A stretch of 64,000 nucleotides of DNA from Myxococcus eversor (GTDB lineage Bacteria > Myxococcota > Myxococcia > Myxococcales > Myxococcaceae): contig NZ_JAAIXY010000005.1 of assembly GCF_010894455.1 (NCBI RefSeq), forward strand, positions 248,001 to 312,000. The letters are read 5' to 3'. This document shows positions 53,401-60,694 of this stretch, piece after piece (positions within the stretch are counted from its first letter, which is position 1; the number at the start of each line of letters is the position of its first letter). The notes under the pieces were generated by a model. That model did not search any database and was not told the origin of the DNA. It saw only the letters and a program-made list of their open reading frames with translations. A program made the translations under genes and the position numbers.

Positions 53401-53644
53401 GCTGGCGGATGCGATGCCCCAGCCCGGGACACGAGGGCTGCTGAGCGTGACGAGCGGCGAGTCCGGGTGCCAGGTCCAGGTGGACGGCGCACCGCTGCCC
53501 AACCGCACGCCGGTGACGAAGGCCTCCATCGAGGCTGGCAGGGAGCTGGAGGTGGTGGTGAGCTGTCCTGGCGCCGCGAGCAAGCAGTGGGTGCTGGCGG
53601 TGCCCGGCCAGGAGATTGTCGTGACGGCTCGGCAACAAGACTGA
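50384..53644 (+). CDS. Ser/Thr protein kinase with tandem STAS-like/zinc-ribbon units, transmembrane helix and PEGA-type C-terminus
   Basis: A 1086-residue protein. STAS-like domain 1 (20-112; VVDLGRVERISSFGVRRW, Ser60/61 at the switch position) is followed by zinc ribbon 1 (C115, C118, C145, C148). STAS-like domain 2 (203-285; FDFSHVRTVEPEAL) is followed by zinc ribbon 2 (C291/293, C296, C324, C327). The Hanks-type kinase domain (395-670) has LGQGGMAEVF, a catalytic Lys in VVMKKI, HRDVSPHN (531-538) and DFG (551-553). A Gly/Ser/Pro linker with decapeptide repeats (768-807), a transmembrane helix (921-943) and PEGA-like domains (1018-1084) complete it. The ATG overlaps the ATPase gene by 23 bp. 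The kinase faces the cytoplasm and the PEGA end the periplasm. Confidence 0.9.
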   Translation: MRSGPVDSQGSNAIISRLRVGTITHVRIAGVIDETFPLTSTNPELSGLLVVDLGRVERISSFGVRRWIEFAAKLPPGALGLYVVHAPPVVVDQLNMVEGFAGVARVLSVLAPYTCRTCNEDRMRVVNLVDEAQVIAEERAPEHTCPVCSNPLEFADLPGEFFDYARRQQFGTVDPVVMRYLRASMPTEQSELPQHLKIVQDDVTFISLASTLKGDLNVRRLASGLEGRVAFDFSHVRTVEPEALPKLEQVLDTAAQAAQVVLCRVPPPALAVLARSSKLMPGRLATLWLPCECRNCGQVSHQRIQAHEYLAQLRAHQTSITIECPICGGSAQVPHMPQLQGFLARVQLTDRPLDDIEGLEPRALSQYLFGSTNVDPQANKGSPTDISNSLGSTKLNIIRRLGQGGMAEVFLAKQVGVKGFEKFVVMKKILPQFAQNPEFVDMLFAEARANARLTHPNVVQTFDVGVSDGVAYILMEYVRGPDMKRLVNELRRKGLALPLEHALRIVAEVAAGLHYAHAYVDPAGTPHPVVHRDVSPHNVLISLDGAIKLSDFGIAKVAGEENTQAGVLKGKISYISPEAASGRTLDARNDVFALGVVLFELLTGQLPFRRDHDAATLNAIVREPAPVPSQLRPQIPQDVSDLILRALVKDPARRTPSAAAMREEIEAVMAHHRLNSSPAAVAQFFKDTLGDRLVEYTPSTASGTGSHPKPVPSGTGSGSVGSGDMVAPVDARTPNRGTGSGPKPTTAGSGNIPRPTTGTGSGNVAARPATPPPVATRPATPPPVAPRPATPPPVATRPATPPPVAIRPPPPPPTMTPLPMLPALDAGDRTEVVLLQGSAQLPPPAQTQPAPAPRPSQPGHTAVPVPQRPSSTALPASAPRPAPAPRPSSPGHQSPVPVARPVPPAPAQGEPTASESGKGTWKWAALGGGLLLVVAVVAVVMLRGPGSVFLNLEEGEHVYVGGVRLEPGSKSLPAPPTGPMLIATALNGRLRRFGTTQLREDIDVRTLADAMPQPGTRGLLSVTSGESGCQVQVDGAPLPNRTPVTKASIEAGRELEVVVSCPGAASKQWVLAVPGQEIVVTARQQD
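52685..52804 (+). repeat. 30-bp in-frame tandem repeat (RPATPPPVA decapeptides)
   Basis: Four near-identical 30-bp units encode RPATPPPVA plus one variable residue (T, P, T, I) in the linker between the kinase domain and the membrane helix. The unit number is likely to vary between strains by slippage. Pro-rich repeats of this kind act as extended spacers. Confidence 0.8.
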
Positions 53645-53700
53645 GTGGCTGGCCTCGGGCCGCCTTCGGGTGGCCCACGAGGTTGAAGGACATGTGACCC

Positions 53701-56034
53701 ATGAAGGGCTGGACGTTCTTCCCTCACCTCGTCGTGCGGACGACAGGTTTCCCATTCGACTGGTTGGAGCGGTTGGGGTGCCCGGAGTCGGCGACGTGGG
53801 CACGTCGGCTCGAGGCGGAGCGACGTGGGCTGGATGCGCTGCGTGCCCAGGGGCCGCGCGTGCGTCGCCCTCCGCGAGAGCTGCTGGCCGCGCTCAAGGC
53901 GGGGCGTCCCGTCAACACCGAGGGGATGGAGTCTCCGGAGCGCTTCGCGGAATGGAATGTCCGCGCCGCGGCGGCCCAGGAGGCGGAGGCCGGTTTCGCC
54001 GAGGCGATGGAGCGTGAGCTGGCGGCGGTGGAGTCCCAGCTCGCGACGCTGTGCCGCGAGCCGCGCTTCCTGGAGGCGGTCGCCAGCTCCAGTCCGCCGG
54101 TGGCCAAGGACCTGCTCGCGGGGCGCGAGGGCTCCCGGTTGCGTCGGCAGCTCGCCAGCTATCTGCAGCGGCTGTGCGCGAAGAACGAGACGATGGGCTT
54201 CTTCGGTCCCATCAACTACGGCCGCGTGGACCCGGACGCGCCCACGGGCGTGACGCTGAACTGGTCCGGCCCCGAGACGCTGGTGGGGCGCAACACCTTC
54301 GCGGCCTCGTGGCTGGTGCAGGGGTTGGTGAGGGCCATCGCGTTCGACCCGGAGATCGCCTCGTGGCTGGTGCCGCGCCGCAAGGCCTTCGCGGAGATGC
54401 CCGCGCGCAAGGCGGGCCCCACGCCGGAGAGCGCGGAGGAGCTGCTGCCCCGGTTGGTGGAGCTGGCGGATGGGACGCGCACGCTGGCGGCCCTGGCGTC
54501 GTCCCTGGGCGTGGCGCCTGGCCTCGCCCGCGAGGCGCTGAGGCTGGGCTGTGACAAGTCGCTGCTCACGCACCAGCTCGAGGTACCCTCCGCGGTGCAC
54601 CACCCCGTGGACGACCTGGCGGAGCGTGTCGCAGCGCTGCCGAGCGCGGGTGCGCGGCGTCATGTCGAGGGCCTGAGCGCGCTGTTGGAGCTGATGGGGC
54701 GCTATGGCGCGGCGGACGCGAGCGGGAAGATGGCGCTCCAGGACGCCTTCGCGCGGCGGGCGAAGGAGCAGTGGGGCGTGGCGCCTTCGACGGAGCGCGG
54801 GCCCGCGTCCGAGTCCCACAACTTCTACCAGGACCGGCTCGCGCTGCGAGAGGAGTGCGGCGGGGACCTGCGGCTCGAGGTGGGCGGCGAGCGGGCGCGG
54901 GAGCTGGGGACCCGCATGGAGCCGGCGCTGGCGTGGATGGCCGAGGCGGCCTGGCGCACGCGAGACGCGGCGCGCGCCGCGGTGGCGCAGAAGGTCGGCT
55001 CACGCACGGTGCCCTTCTGGAAGGTGGCCGCCGCCAGCGCGGACCTGCCGTTGCCGCTGGACACGTCGATGGCGGAGCTGCTCGCGCAGTCCATTCCGGA
55101 CGCGGCGGCGCGCGTTGTCGAGCTGGGTGACGTGGTGCCTCCCGCGTGGGATTCGGCGCGGGCCCTGCCGCTCGTCACGTCGGTGGACCTGCTCGTCGGG
55201 GCGGCGGACGTGGAGGCCTGGGGACGAGGCGACTACACGCTGGTGATGGGGGACATCCACGACACCGCGCTGGTGTGGGGCTGGGCGCTCCAGTTCCATC
55301 CTTCGCGAGGGAAGGTGGAGAGCGCCATGGTGCGTGCGCTCGGCGCCCTGCCGCGCGCGATGCCCCTGGTGACGGTGCTGCCCTCGCGTCGCACGGGGCT
55401 GTTGCCCTCGGAGTTTCCCGGACCCGTGGTGGAGCTGGGCGGTGTCAGCTCCCGCGCCTCCGCGTGGCGGATTCCGCTGGATGACCTGTTCGTCGAAAGC
55501 GACGGCAAGAGCGCGCGGCTGGTGTCGAAGCGGCTCGGCTCCGAGGTGTGCCTCTACAACGGCGAACTGGAGAGCACGGTGCATACGGCGTTCTCGCTTC
55601 CGCGCATCCGCCCGCTGCGGGTGTCGCTGGGGGAGCACACGCCTCGAGTCACGCTCGGCGGGGTGGTGGTGCAGCGCGAGCAGTGGCGGCTGGATGCGGC
55701 GGCGCGAGAGGCGCTGCTGGCTTGCAAGGACGACCGCGCGAGGCTGCGCGTCGCGGTGGGCCTGTGGGAGGCGCGCGGCCTTCCGCCGTGTGTCTTCGCG
55801 AAGTTCAAGGGCGAGCGAAAGCCCGTGCTGGTGGACGTGCGCAGCCCGCCGTTGCTGCGCGTCTTCCTCAACCTGCTGGAGCAGAAGGAGGAGGTCCTCC
55901 TCTCGGAGATGTTGCCCGGGCCGGAGCAGCTCTGGCTCCGTGGACCGGGAGGTCGCCACACGGTGGAGCTGCGCTGCACGCTGTTGTGGGGCGGCCCCCG
56001 GGCCGCCATGCCTCCCGTCGCGGAGGAGGCGTGA
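53701..56034 (+). CDS. Short LanB-like protein (lantibiotic dehydratase N-terminal family), copy 1
   Basis: A 777-residue protein of the LanB glutamylation-domain family (Lant_dehydr_N). Family landmarks: N-terminal VVRTTGFPFDWLERLG (11-26), the core QRLCAKNETMGFFGPINYG (156-174) and the C-terminal IRPLRVSLGEHTPRVTLGG region followed by KPVLVDVRSPPLLRVFLNLL and EMLPGPEQLWL. Full-length LanBs (about 1000 residues) use glutamyl-tRNA to glutamylate Ser/Thr and then eliminate it with a C-terminal domain; that domain is absent here. Short LanBs can act with a separate eliminase or as peptide-aminoacyl-tRNA ligases. It starts 56 bp after the kinase gene and overlaps the next gene by 1 bp. Confidence 0.82.
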   Translation: MKGWTFFPHLVVRTTGFPFDWLERLGCPESATWARRLEAERRGLDALRAQGPRVRRPPRELLAALKAGRPVNTEGMESPERFAEWNVRAAAAQEAEAGFAEAMERELAAVESQLATLCREPRFLEAVASSSPPVAKDLLAGREGSRLRRQLASYLQRLCAKNETMGFFGPINYGRVDPDAPTGVTLNWSGPETLVGRNTFAASWLVQGLVRAIAFDPEIASWLVPRRKAFAEMPARKAGPTPESAEELLPRLVELADGTRTLAALASSLGVAPGLAREALRLGCDKSLLTHQLEVPSAVHHPVDDLAERVAALPSAGARRHVEGLSALLELMGRYGAADASGKMALQDAFARRAKEQWGVAPSTERGPASESHNFYQDRLALREECGGDLRLEVGGERARELGTRMEPALAWMAEAAWRTRDAARAAVAQKVGSRTVPFWKVAAASADLPLPLDTSMAELLAQSIPDAAARVVELGDVVPPAWDSARALPLVTSVDLLVGAADVEAWGRGDYTLVMGDIHDTALVWGWALQFHPSRGKVESAMVRALGALPRAMPLVTVLPSRRTGLLPSEFPGPVVELGGVSSRASAWRIPLDDLFVESDGKSARLVSKRLGSEVCLYNGELESTVHTAFSLPRIRPLRVSLGEHTPRVTLGGVVVQREQWRLDAAAREALLACKDDRARLRVAVGLWEARGLPPCVFAKFKGERKPVLVDVRSPPLLRVFLNLLEQKEEVLLSEMLPGPEQLWLRGPGGRHTVELRCTLLWGGPRAAMPPVAEEA

Positions 56035-57701
56035 TGAAGTGGCTGGTGCTGCCTCCACACCGGGACATCACGCTCGTGCCCGAGGTCCCCGAGGGGTGGC
56101 ACCTGTTGGACCTGGCGAGGGACTTCGGCCGCCGGGTCTTCTCCTCCGAGTCGGTGGAGGCGGAGGCCCTGGCTCGCGAGTCGTCGCCCCCGTCGCCCCA
56201 GACGATGCGGGAGCTGCTCCTGCTGCGAGTCGCGCAGGGGCTTCGTGACAGGGGGCCGATTCCGGAGCTTCGCGCCCTGGGCGCGGTGCTGACGGCGATT
56301 TCTGGCCCGCCCAACGGCGTCCACCTGCGTCTGGATGACGTGGAGCTGGAGTCCGGCACGACGGAGCGGAGTGGGGATGTCCAGCGCGTGGTGGGGCTGC
56401 CCGCGCCGTACTCGGATGACGTGGCGGGTGTCCTCGCGCGCTTCGAGGAGGCGGAGTGCGTCCGCGTGTGGCTGGAGCGTGACCTTCAGCTCCCCGCCGC
56501 CGTGTCACTCGCGCAGGCGTGTCCAGCGCATGTGGCTTTGGAAGTCGCCGGGCCCTTCGCCTGGACGCATCGCGAGGTGCTGGCGCGGATGCCCGCGTTC
56601 CGGCGTGCGGCGTTCCCGGAGCAGGTGCCCCCGCTGCGCTGGCGCGTGGCTCCGCTGCGGGGTGATTCCGGTTCGAGCGACCTCGTGTGGGTCGCTGATG
56701 CGCTGGGACTGGAGGTCGTCGCTCCGTATCCGGGGGGAGATGAGCACGACTGGGTGGAGTTCGATGCTCCTTCCGCCGACGGCCCGGAACCGGGGACGAG
56801 GCGACGGGAAGACTGGCTCGGTGCCTGCTCGTTGGACGAGGTGCGCGCGTACACCGGAGGCGCACGCTGGGCGGGCCACGTGTCGCTCGGGTCGCTCCTG
56901 GCGGCGGACGTGCTCGCGGAGAGCGGCTGTCACACGGTGGTGGTGGGGTTCTGCGGTATCGAGAACGGTCGGGTGGTGGACCCTGAGCGCCGCTTCATCT
57001 CGCTGGAGTCGCTCGTCCAGGGCTATCAACGGCTGAAGGCCGCGGGTGTGCGGGTCGTCGCGGAGTGGTGGGTGGGAGCGCCGGGCGTGGATGAGGCGTC
57101 CCTGGATGTCACGCTGGCCGCGCTGGAGGGCCCGCGCTTCTTCGACCACCTCGCGGGAGTGCGCCCGTTCCACGCGTCGGTGGAGCGCATCGCCCGAGTC
57201 CGCGACATGGCGCGCTGGTGGGGACAGCCTGGAGATCCTCCGGCGGACCGGGACTTGTCCCGCAGTCGCCCCATCGAAAAGCCGGGGACGATTGAGGGGA
57301 CGCGCCTGCCCGCCGTGCTCACCTCGTTGGCGAGCCGCCTGCTGGGTCGCGCGCCGCTCAGTCCGGGCCGTGTCGCCGCGGCGTTCCTATACGGGCCCGT
57401 GGCTCCTGTGCCTTCGATAGCGCCTGCGCCAGACGCCGCCGCGCTCATCCGACTGGATGTGGACTGCGCGGTGGTGCGACTGGCGGCCTCGCTCGATGGC
57501 GCCCCGAAGCCCACGTGGTACGCGGCGAACCTGCGCACCGGGGTCGTGCTCGCGATGGATGCGCGCCTGGCTCCCGTGCTGTCCCGGCTGACAGCGCCTG
57601 CTTCGGCGTCGGCCGCGCTGGGCGCGGTGCCGGAGGCGCAGCGCGCGAAGGTGGTGGAGATGCTGGTGACGAAGTCCATCCTGGAGAGGACGCACGGATG
57701 A
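56034..57701 (+). CDS. Radical-SAM-like barrel protein lacking the iron-sulphur cysteines
   Basis: A 555-residue protein encoded between the two LanB-like genes, overlapping both (TGATG and ATGA). The middle and C-terminal parts follow the strand-helix pattern of radical SAM/B12-type barrels: YPGGDEHDWVEF, SLGSLLAADVLAESGCHTVVVGF, SLESLVQGYQRLKAAGVRVVAEWWVGAPGVDEASLDVTLAAL. The CxxxCxxC motif for the 4Fe-4S cluster is absent, and its few Cys residues are scattered. If the fold is right, it is either a non-catalytic scaffold or uses different chemistry. The first 120 residues are helical and could bind a peptide leader. The fold assignment is tentative; the translational coupling is clear. Confidence 0.6.
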   Translation: MKWLVLPPHRDITLVPEVPEGWHLLDLARDFGRRVFSSESVEAEALARESSPPSPQTMRELLLLRVAQGLRDRGPIPELRALGAVLTAISGPPNGVHLRLDDVELESGTTERSGDVQRVVGLPAPYSDDVAGVLARFEEAECVRVWLERDLQLPAAVSLAQACPAHVALEVAGPFAWTHREVLARMPAFRRAAFPEQVPPLRWRVAPLRGDSGSSDLVWVADALGLEVVAPYPGGDEHDWVEFDAPSADGPEPGTRRREDWLGACSLDEVRAYTGGARWAGHVSLGSLLAADVLAESGCHTVVVGFCGIENGRVVDPERRFISLESLVQGYQRLKAAGVRVVAEWWVGAPGVDEASLDVTLAALEGPRFFDHLAGVRPFHASVERIARVRDMARWWGQPGDPPADRDLSRSRPIEKPGTIEGTRLPAVLTSLASRLLGRAPLSPGRVAAAFLYGPVAPVPSIAPAPDAAALIRLDVDCAVVRLAASLDGAPKPTWYAANLRTGVVLAMDARLAPVLSRLTAPASASAALGAVPEAQRAKVVEMLVTKSILERTHG

Positions 57702-60001
57702 GCGAGCGCTGGACCTTGGGAGAGGTGTTCGTGCTCCGGCACGCCGGCTTCCCCTTCGATTGGTTGGAGTCGCTCGGGTTCTCCGACGAAGTGCTGGGCG
57801 AGGCGAACCTGCTGCTCGATGACGAGCGAGCGTTCCTGGACGCCGTGCGCGCCGAGGGCGATGAAGCAGGGGCCAAGGGCTTCCAGGACTCCTTCGAGCA
57901 GGGGAGGGTGCCCACGCTGAAGGCCCGCCATGGCCCCACGAGCCGCGAAGCCTTGGCGCGCTATCTCGTGCGGCGCGAGGCCCTCCAGGCGCGCCATGCG
58001 AAGGAGCGCGCGGACCTTCGCTCGAAGCTGCGCGAGCGCGCGGCGGACCCCGCCATCCAGGAAGCCGTGTTCCTCTCCAGCCCCGCGATGTTCGACAACG
58101 TCTGGGCCCGCTACCTGCGCGGCGGCGAGCAGAAGGACACGTCCGACGCGCGGCGCGTGGACCGACAGGTCTACACGTACCTCCAGCGCTTCTGCGCGAA
58201 GAACGAGACGACCAGCTTCTTCGGCCCCATCTCCTACGGCGAGCGCACCGACTCGGACGACTTCGACGTGCGCACGGTGGAGAGCGGCGACACCAGCCGC
58301 CGCACGTTCTTCTCGTTCTGGGCCGTGACGGAGCTCGCGCGCGCCGTGGGGCGTGAGCGGACGCTGCGGCCCCACCTGCCACTGCGCCTCAACCCCCTCT
58401 TCACGGTGACCCCAGGGCGCGCCTCATGTCAGGCGCTGCGACTGGAGGTGCCGCTGTCCGAGGGCGCCGAGCAGCTCATGGCCGTGCTGCGCACGCATCC
58501 GACGCCCGCGTCCGCGGCGCAGGTGCTCGGCCTCGCGGTTGAAGAGGTGATGCGCACGGCCCTGCCGCTGGTGAAGGGCGCGCTGCTCCTGTGGGGCCTG
58601 CCGTTCCGACCCAACGACTTCGCCACCTTCGAGAGCGTGCGTGACTCCGTCGCGGCCCTGCCGGAGCTGGAGGCACGCACCCTCTGGTTGGAGCGGTTGG
58701 ACACGCTCGCGCGCCTGAAGGCCGAGTTCCAGACAGCGGACCTGACGCGGCGTCGCGCGTTGCTTCCGGAACTGGAGGCCCGCTTCACGGAGGCCACGGG
58801 CAAGCCCGCGCGACGCGGTGATGGCCAGGTGTACGCGGACCGGCTCATCCTCTACGAGGAGGCCAGCTCTCCCTTCCGTCTGCGCTTCGGCCGTCGCTTC
58901 ACGGAGGAGCTCGAGTCCGCGCTGACCGGTCCCCTGGAGCTGTCGGCCGCCTACGGTGAGCGCGTGCAGCAGGGCTTCCGCGAGCAGGTGCGCGACGCGC
59001 TCGGCACGGACGAGCGTCCCTTGGATCTCCTGGACTACGCCGTGCGCCTGCGTCCGGACGACGTGGCGGGGAGCCGCTTCTCTCCCGTGCCACCGGTGCT
59101 TCTGGATGAAGATGGCGCGCGGGCACGCTCGCTGCCGGTGGACTTCCTGGGCACCTCCACCCCGGGCGGCCGGTACGCGCTGCCGGACGTCTGCCTCGCT
59201 TCGAAGGGAGCCGGCGCGGGCTTCGAGGTGATGCTCGCGCGCGTGCACCACCACCTCATGCTCCGAAGCTGGCTGAGCGCCTTCTTCCCCTCGCGAGAGC
59301 GGTACTCGGCGGTGGCCTCGCGTTGGCTGGAGGCGGACCCCTCGGCGCGCGGACTGGTGGGCCTGTCCATCCGCCGACGCAACAAGGGCTTCTACGTGTT
59401 CCCCGGCCGCCGCCTCGTGTATGCGGTCTCGGACGTGCTGGACGTCGAAGACGGCGCGATGACGCCAGCCGATGTGAAGGTGCTGCCCACGCCGCAAGGG
59501 CCGGTGCTGGTGGACGGGAAGGGCGAGCGGGTGCACCTGTACCTGCCCCTGGATGACTTCTCGTCCTATCCGCCCTTCGCCGCGCTGGCACATCCCCAGG
59601 TGCTCCACGCGCCGCTGCGCACGAAGGGCAGCCACCTGCCTCGCCTGAGCATCGGCGGCGCGGTGTACCAGCGCGAGCGGTGGGAGCTGTCCTCGGAGAA
59701 GCTGGCGCGCCCCACCGGGTTCGACCTCTTCCTCGCCGCGCAGCGCGAGCGGCGCGCACGGAACTGGCCTCGCTTCGTCTTCATGCGCAGCTCGAAGGAG
59801 CGCAAGCCGTACCTCATCGACACCGCGAGCCCCTTCGCCCTGGACCTGCTCTCCCACCTCTCGCGCGAGGCGGAGCGGCTGTCCGTGGAGGAGATGTACC
59901 CGGCCCCCGAGCAGCTCTGGCTCCAGGACGCCCGGGGCCGCTACACCTGCGAGCTGCGGATGCAGTTCACCCGCTGGAGCGAGGGCACCTCGCATCTTTG
60001 A
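57698..60001 (+). CDS. Short LanB-like protein (lantibiotic dehydratase N-terminal family), copy 2
   Basis: A 767-residue paralogue of the first LanB-like protein, diverged in sequence but with the same landmarks: FVLRHAGFPFDWLESLG (11-27), QRFCAKNETTSFFGPISYG (163-181), HLPRLSIGGAVYQRERWEL, KPYLIDTASPFALDLLSHL and EMYPAPEQLWL. The elimination domain of full LanBs is also missing here. Two different short LanBs in one operon suggest successive or heterodimeric action on one peptide. The start overlaps the radical-SAM-like gene (ATGA at 57698). A small-protein gene follows after 62 bp on the same strand. Confidence 0.82.
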   Translation: MSERWTLGEVFVLRHAGFPFDWLESLGFSDEVLGEANLLLDDERAFLDAVRAEGDEAGAKGFQDSFEQGRVPTLKARHGPTSREALARYLVRREALQARHAKERADLRSKLRERAADPAIQEAVFLSSPAMFDNVWARYLRGGEQKDTSDARRVDRQVYTYLQRFCAKNETTSFFGPISYGERTDSDDFDVRTVESGDTSRRTFFSFWAVTELARAVGRERTLRPHLPLRLNPLFTVTPGRASCQALRLEVPLSEGAEQLMAVLRTHPTPASAAQVLGLAVEEVMRTALPLVKGALLLWGLPFRPNDFATFESVRDSVAALPELEARTLWLERLDTLARLKAEFQTADLTRRRALLPELEARFTEATGKPARRGDGQVYADRLILYEEASSPFRLRFGRRFTEELESALTGPLELSAAYGERVQQGFREQVRDALGTDERPLDLLDYAVRLRPDDVAGSRFSPVPPVLLDEDGARARSLPVDFLGTSTPGGRYALPDVCLASKGAGAGFEVMLARVHHHLMLRSWLSAFFPSRERYSAVASRWLEADPSARGLVGLSIRRRNKGFYVFPGRRLVYAVSDVLDVEDGAMTPADVKVLPTPQGPVLVDGKGERVHLYLPLDDFSSYPPFAALAHPQVLHAPLRTKGSHLPRLSIGGAVYQRERWELSSEKLARPTGFDLFLAAQRERRARNWPRFVFMRSSKERKPYLIDTASPFALDLLSHLSREAERLSVEEMYPAPEQLWLQDARGRYTCELRMQFTRWSEGTSHL

Positions 60002-60063
60002 CATCCGAGGCGGGTCCGCGAACAGAATGGGGCAAAGTCACTGCCAGTCCCTCTGGAGAGCCC

Positions 60064-60498
60064 ATGTCTGGTGAGAACACCGTCGTCCCTGAGACTCGGA
60101 AGCTGAAGCGCCCGGTGGAGGAGATTCGCGCGGAGCTGATGGGCAACGCGGACGTGAAGGAGCAGGCGCGCCTCCTCCAGATTTCCGTCGAGGCCTACGT
60201 CGAGAAGATTCTCGACTACGCCCAGCACCCGCAGAAGCAGATGCCGCTGGAAATCACCCTCGACGGGGACCTCAAGGCCAAGGACCCCAGCGCCCCCACC
60301 GTGGCGGAGATCCAAGGCCACCTGGACAAGCTCATCAGCGGCGAGGTCATCATCAGCCGTGCGCAGCAGCGTGACGGCTTCAGCGCGGGGAAGGGTGATG
60401 AGCGCTACAAGGCCGCGCTCGCCTCGGACGAGGTGCTCAAGGGCGCCCCCGAATCCCGCGCCACCACCCCTGACCCCAAGGGCCCTCCGAAGGAGTGA
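60064..60498 (+). CDS. Small hydrophilic protein after the LanB operon, candidate substrate or accessory
   Basis: A 144-residue charged protein without signal peptide, starting 62 bp after the second LanB gene with GGAGAG as ribosome binding site. The N-terminal 90 residues are helical (RPVEEIRAELMGNADVKEQA, LLQISVEAYVEKILDYAQ). The last 25 residues are Pro/Gly-rich and probably disordered (KGAPESRATTPDPKGPPKE), with no Cys at all. It is the nearest small protein to the modification genes, so it is a candidate scaffold or leader-bearing substrate, but no precursor signature (such as a GG cleavage site or Ser/Thr/Cys-rich core) is visible. I do not recognise the family. Confidence 0.72.
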   Translation: MSGENTVVPETRKLKRPVEEIRAELMGNADVKEQARLLQISVEAYVEKILDYAQHPQKQMPLEITLDGDLKAKDPSAPTVAEIQGHLDKLISGEVIISRAQQRDGFSAGKGDERYKAALASDEVLKGAPESRATTPDPKGPPKE

Positions 60499-60513
60499 TC
60501 CTGATTTATCCGC

Positions 60514-60554
60514 GGGTTTTCTCCACCCCAGCCGACAAGGTGGGATGAAAACCC
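60514..60554 (+). terminator. Imperfect hairpin after the LanB operon
   Basis: GGGTTTT (60514-60520) pairs with AAAACCC (60548-60554), and CCACC (60523-60527) with GGTGG (60539-60543). It is the first strong dyad after the stop at 60498 and could end the operon. It lacks a T tract and overlaps the neighbouring palindrome by two bases. Confidence 0.45.
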
Positions 60555-60568
60555 ACGGAATTCCGTGG
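60553..60568. promoter_or_regulatory. Perfect 16-bp palindrome CCACGGAATTCCGTGG
   Basis: A perfect, loop-free inverted repeat lies in the gap between the two small-protein genes, 127 bp before the ATG at 60695. Uninterrupted symmetry of this length is typical of a dimeric repressor site, so it may be an operator for the gene at 60695. As RNA it would form only a poor hairpin. Confidence 0.5.
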
Positions 60569-60694
60569 ACTTGGAGCGCCCGTCATTTTTGTTCCAGGGC
60601 ACACGGAACTTCGGCGGCGTCGGACCGATAACTCCACTGTCAGGCTGGCTCGCGACGGACGCGGAGCGACGCCAGACCTCCGGAGATCAAGACC

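Noticed and set aside
50390-53803. Minus-strand open frame of over 1100 codons opposite the kinase gene
   Set aside because: Same reasons: antisense to a clear kinase, low-complexity His/Arg/Gln composition, no motif.
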